Positions 59,976 to 64,000 of a stretch of 64,000 nucleotides of DNA are shown here, piece by piece. The notes under the pieces were generated by a model. The model was not told the DNA's origin. It worked only from the letters and a program-made list of their open reading frames with translations, and did not search any database. The stretch is from Methylobacillus glycogenes JCM 2850 (lineage in GTDB: Bacteria > Pseudomonadota > Gammaproteobacteria > Burkholderiales > Methylophilaceae): contig NZ_BAMT01000002.1 of assembly GCF_000617925.1 (NCBI RefSeq), forward strand, positions 398,058 to 462,057, written 5' to 3'. Numbering within the stretch: position 1 is the stretch's first letter; each line of letters opens with the position of its first letter. The position numbers and the translations under genes were made by a program.

Positions 59976-61726
59976 ATGTCAAATGATGTGCCCGAGAAGG
60001 CGCTAGCCAAGCCGCCTAGCGCTAAGGAGCTTTACCTGCGCCTTCTCAAATATGCAATCCAGTACTGGTTTGTATTCCTCATCAGCGTTATCTCGCTGGT
60101 TATCTTCTCCGCCACCAATACCGGCTTCCTCGCTACCATCAAGATGGTCACCGATGAGGCTTTGTCAGCCAGGATTCCACCAAGCTGCACCTGTTGCCAC
60201 TGATGTTGTTTGGCCTGTTGGCCACCAGGGCATTGGCGGGCTTTGTGTCCAATTTCACCATGCGCTGGGTGTCGCGGCGCGTGATTGAGAATTTGCGCCG
60301 GGATACTTTTGGCCGCCTGATGCGCTTGCCTGTAAGTTTCTTCGATGCCACTTCTGCCGGGGTGGTGACCTCCAAACTCACCTACGATACCGAGCAGATG
60401 GCGGGCGCTTCTACCAAGGTGGCGATGAGCGCGGTACGCGATGTGCTGACCATCATTGGTATGGTGGCATACATGTTGTATCTGGATTGGCGCTTGACCT
60501 TGATCTTCGCCGTGGTGGCTCCAGTCATGGCGTGGTATCTGAAAAAGATGACGCCCAAGCTACGTAGTTCTGGTAAGTCTGTGCAGCAAAGCATGGGTGA
60601 GATGACCCAGGTCATAGAAGAAGCGGTTTCCGGTCAGCGCATGGTCAAGATTTTTGGCGGCGGTGATTATGAATACCAACGCTTTGCCAAGGTAGCAGGT
60701 AAAAACCGTCATATGCAGATACGCTTGGCCAGATTGTCAGGCATGAACAGCATGGTGGTGGAGTTGCTGGCAGGTGTGGCGCTGGCGCTGGTGGTGTATT
60801 ACGCGGTGGGTAAGTTCAGCGCGGGTGAATTTGCGGCATTTATTGGCGCTTTGCTCATGTTGATAGCCCCGGTCAAAACCCTGACTGGCCTTAATGAAGA
60901 GTTGCAAGTCAGCCTGGCTGCGGCTCAGAGTGTATTTGAGCTGATAGATTCTGCGCCCGAAGATGACAATGGTGCTAAAGAGCTGGCGCGCGTTCAGGGT
61001 GAAATTACTTTTGAGCATGTCACCCTGCAATATGCCAACGCCAAGCGCCCAGCGCTCAAGGATTTGAATTTTAGCGTGCAGCCGGGTGAAAAAATTGCCC
61101 TGGTTGGACGCTCTGGCGGCGGCAAGACCACACTGGTTAACCTATTGCCACGCTTCTATGAAGCGCAACAAGGACGTGTGTTGCTGGATGGGGTGGATGT
61201 GCGCGACCTCAGCCTCAAGAGCTTGCGTCAGCAATTCTCCCTGGTGAGCCAGGATGTGATTTTGTTTAACGATACCGTATTCAATAATATTGCCTATGGC
61301 GTGCTGCGCAATGCCAGCGAGGCTGAAGTGATTGCTGCTGCCAAGGCCGCCCATGCCTGGGATTTCATTCAGCAACTGCCCAATGGGCTCATGAGTGAAA
61401 TTGGTGATAGAGGTGTTCGCCTCTCTGGTGGTCAGCGTCAACGTCTGGCAATTGCCCGCGCGATCTTGAAGAATGCGCCTATCCTGTTGTTGGATGAGGC
61501 CACTTCGGCACTGGATACTGAGTCCGAGCGTCATGTGCAGGCGGCACTGGATGAGTTGATGCAAAACCGTACTTCCATCGTCATCGCCCATAGACTGTCT
61601 ACTATCGAAAATGCGGACCGCATATTGGTCATGGAGCAAGGGCAGATCATAGAAGGCGGTAACCACGAGGAATTGATGGCGCTTGAAGGCCATTACGCCA
61701 AGCTCTATAAAAAACAGTTTCACTAA
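59976..61726 (+). CDS. msbA: Lipid A export ATP-binding/permease protein MsbA (frame break near 60159)
   Basis: Half-transporter flipping core-lipid A across the inner membrane. An N-terminal six-TM exporter domain (to about residue 335) is followed by the nucleotide-binding domain: Walker A LVGRSGGGKTTLVNLLPRFY, LVSQDVILFNDTVFNNIAYG, signature RLSGGQRQRLAIARA and Walker B ILLLDEATSALD. The frame breaks early: GATGAGGCTTTG should be GATGAGGGCTTTG, giving TDEGFVSQDSTKLHLLPLML. Corrected length is 583 residues, standard for MsbA. It is followed by lpxK after 20 nt, as in E. coli. Confidence 0.93.
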
Positions 61727-61746
61727 TCATTGAGGAGGCTGGACGC

Positions 61747-62763
61747 ATGAAGCAGCTGCTCAGTATCTGGCTACAGCACCAGTGGTATCAAAGCAGTCCA
61801 TGGCAGATATTGCTGCGGCCATTCGCCTGGTTGTTCTGGTTGCTCTCCAGCCTACGTAGGCAGGCATATCGTTTACGCCTATTCAAAAGCACGCGTCTCC
61901 CTGTGCCAGTTATTGTGGTTGGTAATATCAGTGTTGGCGGAACAGGCAAGACACCCTTCGTCATCTGGCTGGTCGATCAGTTGCAACAGCAAGGTTGGCG
62001 TCCAGGGATTGTGAGTCGCGGTTATGGTGGCGACGTAGTGCACACTCAACAAGTAGATGAAAAAAGCCTGCCCGAAGTGGTCGGCGATGAGCCCGCGTTA
62101 TTGGCACAACGCACTGGTGTGCCCTTGTTTGTTGGCCGTAAACGTAGTCGTGCCGCCCGACACCTGCTGCAACAATACCCCCAGTGCAATCTCATTATTA
62201 CCGATGATGGTCTGCAACATTACGCACTAGAGCGAGATATCGAAATCGCCATCGTCGATGGCGAGCGCGAGTTTGGCAATGGACAGCTGCTGCCAGCCGG
62301 GCCTTTGCGTGAACTGCCCTCCAGGCTTAACGAAATGGATGCCGTAGTATTTAATAGTGCTGCACCTGCGGCAGGTGCATATCTCATGCAATTTGTACCA
62401 GGCAAGCTGCATCTATTGCAGGAGCCAGCTAAGCAAATTGACATAGCCGACTTTATCAATGAATTTAAAGGCCAGCGTGTTCACGCAGTCGCAGGCATTG
62501 GTCACCCGCAGCGGTTTTTCAATCAGCTCGAACTGCTTGGACTCACCATTGTGCCGCATGCGTTCCCGGATCATCACGCTTATACCCCGCAGGATCTGCA
62601 GTTTGCAGCAGGTGAGCCTGTCATCATGACTGAGAAGGATGCGGTCAAGTGTGTGACTTTTGCCCAGAGTGACTGGTGGTTTATGCCCATCAGTGCGGAA
62701 ATTGACAGAGCGCTGATGGATAAAATCCAGACCCTGCTCGCAAGCTTGCAATATAAGGAGTAA
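61747..62763 (+). CDS. lpxK: Tetraacyldisaccharide 4'-kinase LpxK
   Basis: Membrane-associated kinase that phosphorylates the lipid A precursor at the 4' position. The 338-residue protein has an N-terminal amphipathic/hydrophobic anchor, the P-loop [20 protein letters not shown] near residue 57, [26 protein letters not shown], and [20 protein letters not shown] with the catalytic Asp. GAGGAGG lies just upstream of the ATG. Conserved msbA-lpxK-ycaR-kdsB order. Confidence 0.94.
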   Translation: MKQLLSIWLQHQWYQSSPWQILLRPFAWLFWLLSSLRRQAYRLRLFKSTRLPVPVIVVGNISVGGTGKTPFVIWLVDQLQQQGWRPGIVSRGYGGDVVHTQQVDEKSLPEVVGDEPALLAQRTGVPLFVGRKRSRAARHLLQQYPQCNLIITDDGLQHYALERDIEIAIVDGEREFGNGQLLPAGPLRELPSRLNEMDAVVFNSAAPAAGAYLMQFVPGKLHLLQEPAKQIDIADFINEFKGQRVHAVAGIGHPQRFFNQLELLGLTIVPHAFPDHHAYTPQDLQFAAGEPVIMTEKDAVKCVTFAQSDWWFMPISAEIDRALMDKIQTLLASLQYKE

Positions 62764-62768
62764 TACAG

Positions 62769-62948
62769 ATGGATACGAAATTGCTGGAAATACTGGTGTG
62801 TCCTGTGTGCAAAGGGCCACTGCAACATAAGAAGGCAGAGCAGGAGTTGGTATGTAAGCCATGTAGATTGGCCTTCCAGATTCAGGATGGTATTCCGGTG
62901 ATGCTGGAAGATGAGGCGCGTAAGCTAGCAGCTGAAGAAGAGGTATAA
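62769..62948 (+). CDS. Trm112/YcaR family zinc-ribbon protein
   Basis: A 59-residue protein. It starts [20 protein letters not shown] and contains a second cysteine pair in CKPCRLAF, making a four-Cys zinc ribbon, then [14 protein letters not shown], the YcaR/UPF0434 hallmark. Trm112-like proteins act as partners and activators of methyltransferases in eukaryotes; the bacterial role is not settled. It lies 5 nt after lpxK and 2 nt before kdsB, its conserved position. Confidence 0.92.
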   Translation: MDTKLLEILVCPVCKGPLQHKKAEQELVCKPCRLAFQIQDGIPVMLEDEARKLAAEEEV

Positions 62949-62950
62949 AC

Positions 62951-63724
62951 GTGACGTTCAAAGTTGTGATTCCTGCACGCTATGCCAGCAGCCGCCTGCC
63001 GGGTAAGCCACTACTTGATATCGCTGGCAAACCTATGGTGGTGCGTGTGGCCGAGCAGGCGGTGGCGAGCGGCGCAGAAGAAGTTGTAATTGCAACTGAT
63101 CACGAGCGTATAAGTGATGTAGTAGAGCAGCATGGTTACAGTGTGGTGATGACGCGTGCAGATCACGCATCTGGGACTGATAGGATTGCAGAAGTTGTAG
63201 AACAGCGCGGCTGGGCTGGTGATGCGATTATCGTGAACGTGCAGGGTGATGAACCCTTGATTGAACCTACATTAATACAAGATGTAGCAAACAACCTGGC
63301 CAGCCACCCGGAGGCTTCAATGGCGACAGCATGCCATAGCTTGCATGACACACCTTCTATCTTGAATCCTAATATAGTGAAAGTGGTATTAGATAATCAA
63401 GGCCATGCCTTGTATTTCAGTCGTGCACCCATCCCTTATCCACGCGATGCATTTGCTGCCAACCAAGATGTGCCGAATGACATGCCTATATATAGACATA
63501 TAGGCATATATGCTTATAGAGCACAATTCCTGAATGCCTATGCAGCATTAAAGCCAGCCGCGATTGAACAGTTTGAATCCCTGGAGCAACTACGGGTACT
63601 CTGGCATGGCTACAAAATTAGCGTCCAAGTCACCCAAAAAGCACCTGCAAGCGGGGTTGATACCGAGGCGGATCTTGCTTATGTGCGGTCTGTGCTCATT
63701 GCGCAGCAAAATCTACCACTATAG
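62951..63724 (+). CDS. kdsB: 3-deoxy-manno-octulosonate cytidylyltransferase KdsB
   Basis: Activates Kdo as CMP-Kdo for LPS inner-core synthesis. The 257-residue protein has the N-terminal [53 protein letters not shown] with the metal-binding Asp, [12 protein letters not shown], and the C-terminal [19 protein letters not shown] and [13 protein letters not shown]. The start is GTG at 62951, with AGAGG upstream. It ends the envelope operon begun at exbB. Confidence 0.95.
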   Translation: MTFKVVIPARYASSRLPGKPLLDIAGKPMVVRVAEQAVASGAEEVVIATDHERISDVVEQHGYSVVMTRADHASGTDRIAEVVEQRGWAGDAIIVNVQGDEPLIEPTLIQDVANNLASHPEASMATACHSLHDTPSILNPNIVKVVLDNQGHALYFSRAPIPYPRDAFAANQDVPNDMPIYRHIGIYAYRAQFLNAYAALKPAAIEQFESLEQLRVLWHGYKISVQVTQKAPASGVDTEADLAYVRSVLIAQQNLPL

Positions 63725-63826
63725 ATAAAGTGTGGTTTTGGTGATCAGGACATTGATTGCTATAGACAATGTGGCTGCAACAGCCACTCCTGCTCAATCC
63801 GGACAGTAAATAATCTCCGAAAAGCG

Positions 63827-63856
63827 TTGACACCAAATTCCAGACTTTGCTATAGT
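63827..63856 (+). promoter_or_regulatory. Promoter of the initiator tRNA gene
   Basis: TTGACA (63827-63832), 18-nt spacer, TATAGT (63851-63856), about 44 nt before the tRNA. A consensus -35 and near-consensus -10, as expected for a tRNA gene. Confidence 0.75.
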
Positions 63857-63899
63857 TTCACCTCTCGACGCAACGTACATAACGAAGCGACGAATCGGA

Positions 63900-63975
63900 C
63901 GCGGGGTGGAGCAGTCTGGCAGCTCGTCGGCTCATAACCCGAAGGTCACAGGTTCAAATCCTGTCCCCGCAACCA
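63900..63975 (+). tRNA. Initiator tRNA-Met (CAU), one base short in the anticodon stem
   Basis: Acceptor CGCGGGG pairs with CCCCGC and ends in an encoded CCA. The first base is C opposite A72, the unpaired C1-A72 that marks initiator tRNAs. D-arm, anticodon loop CTCATAA and T-arm (ACAGG-TTCAAAT-CCTGT) are all recognisable. The length is 76 where tRNA-fMet normally has 77: the 5' anticodon stem reads TCGG before CTCATAACCCGA, whereas the initiator hallmark needs TCGGG to match CCCGA. The missing G is at about 63929-63930 and fits the same single-base losses seen in the protein genes, so I regard the gene as intact in the organism. Confidence 0.93.
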
Positions 63976-64000
63976 AAGAATTACTGCAAGTTTTATAGAT

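Overview
The window looks like chromosomal DNA from a betaproteobacterium, most likely a methylotroph of the Methylophilaceae. This is inferred from gene order and protein character, not from a marker-gene comparison. Pointers are: amgK-murU divergent from lptD; yqgE-ruvX-pyrR-pyrB-pyrC'; exbB-exbD-msbA-lpxK-ycaR-kdsB; yggT-proC-yggS divergent from pilT-pilU; a MxaD-like protein beside a YVTN beta-propeller protein; a PEP-CTERM protein; and FolE2. Nearly all of the window is housekeeping. I see no prophage, insertion sequence, CRISPR array, rRNA or plasmid function.

Layout. 0-7 kb: start of lptD (minus), MurNAc recycling (amgK-murU), pepP with two ubiquinone hydroxylases, dsbC. 7-10 kb: type IV pilus pilB-pilC (minus). 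10-16 kb: cspA, icd, rluE, aroC, an MFS transporter, a retropepsin-like protein. 15.6-20.3 kb (minus): folE2, dxs, ispA, xseB, an esterase. 20.4-24.5 kb: a compact cyclic-nucleotide cassette (CHASE2 cyclase, metallo-beta-lactamase-fold phosphodiesterase, cNMP-binding/rhodanese fusion). 24.5-27 kb (minus): major pilin pilA with a clear sigma-54 promoter, a MxaD-like protein and a beta-propeller protein. 27-36.9 kb: rppH, psd, ilvBHC, a second PilB/GspE ATPase, nadC, a GST, mnmA. 36.9-45 kb: nudJ, marC, maf, rng, yggT-proC-yggS, pilTU. 45-53 kb: a TerC protein, a Tat-exported acetamidase/formamidase-like protein, then a long minus-strand run ribE-ribBX-yqgE-ruvX-pyrR-pyrB-pyrC'. 53-64 kb: a PEP-CTERM protein behind a palindrome array, a lipoprotein exporter with one visible permease (lolF/lolC-lolD), comEC, the envelope/LPS run exbB-exbD-msbA-lpxK-ycaR-kdsB, and initiator tRNA-Met.

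The most unexpected property concerns the sequence itself. Seventeen protein genes carry 19 frame breaks, and each can be explained by loss of one base, almost always from a run of 2-4 identical bases. A twentieth loss sits in the anticodon stem of tRNA-fMet. Many of these genes are essential (ilvC, mnmA, msbA, ribE, nadC, lolC/F, the initiator tRNA). I therefore treat the breaks as base-call or assembly deletions and annotate each affected gene as one intact CDS; for each I give the break position. Biologically, the best second looks are the cyclic-nucleotide cassette, the 18-bp-spaced palindromes before the PEP-CTERM gene, and the pilin promoter region.
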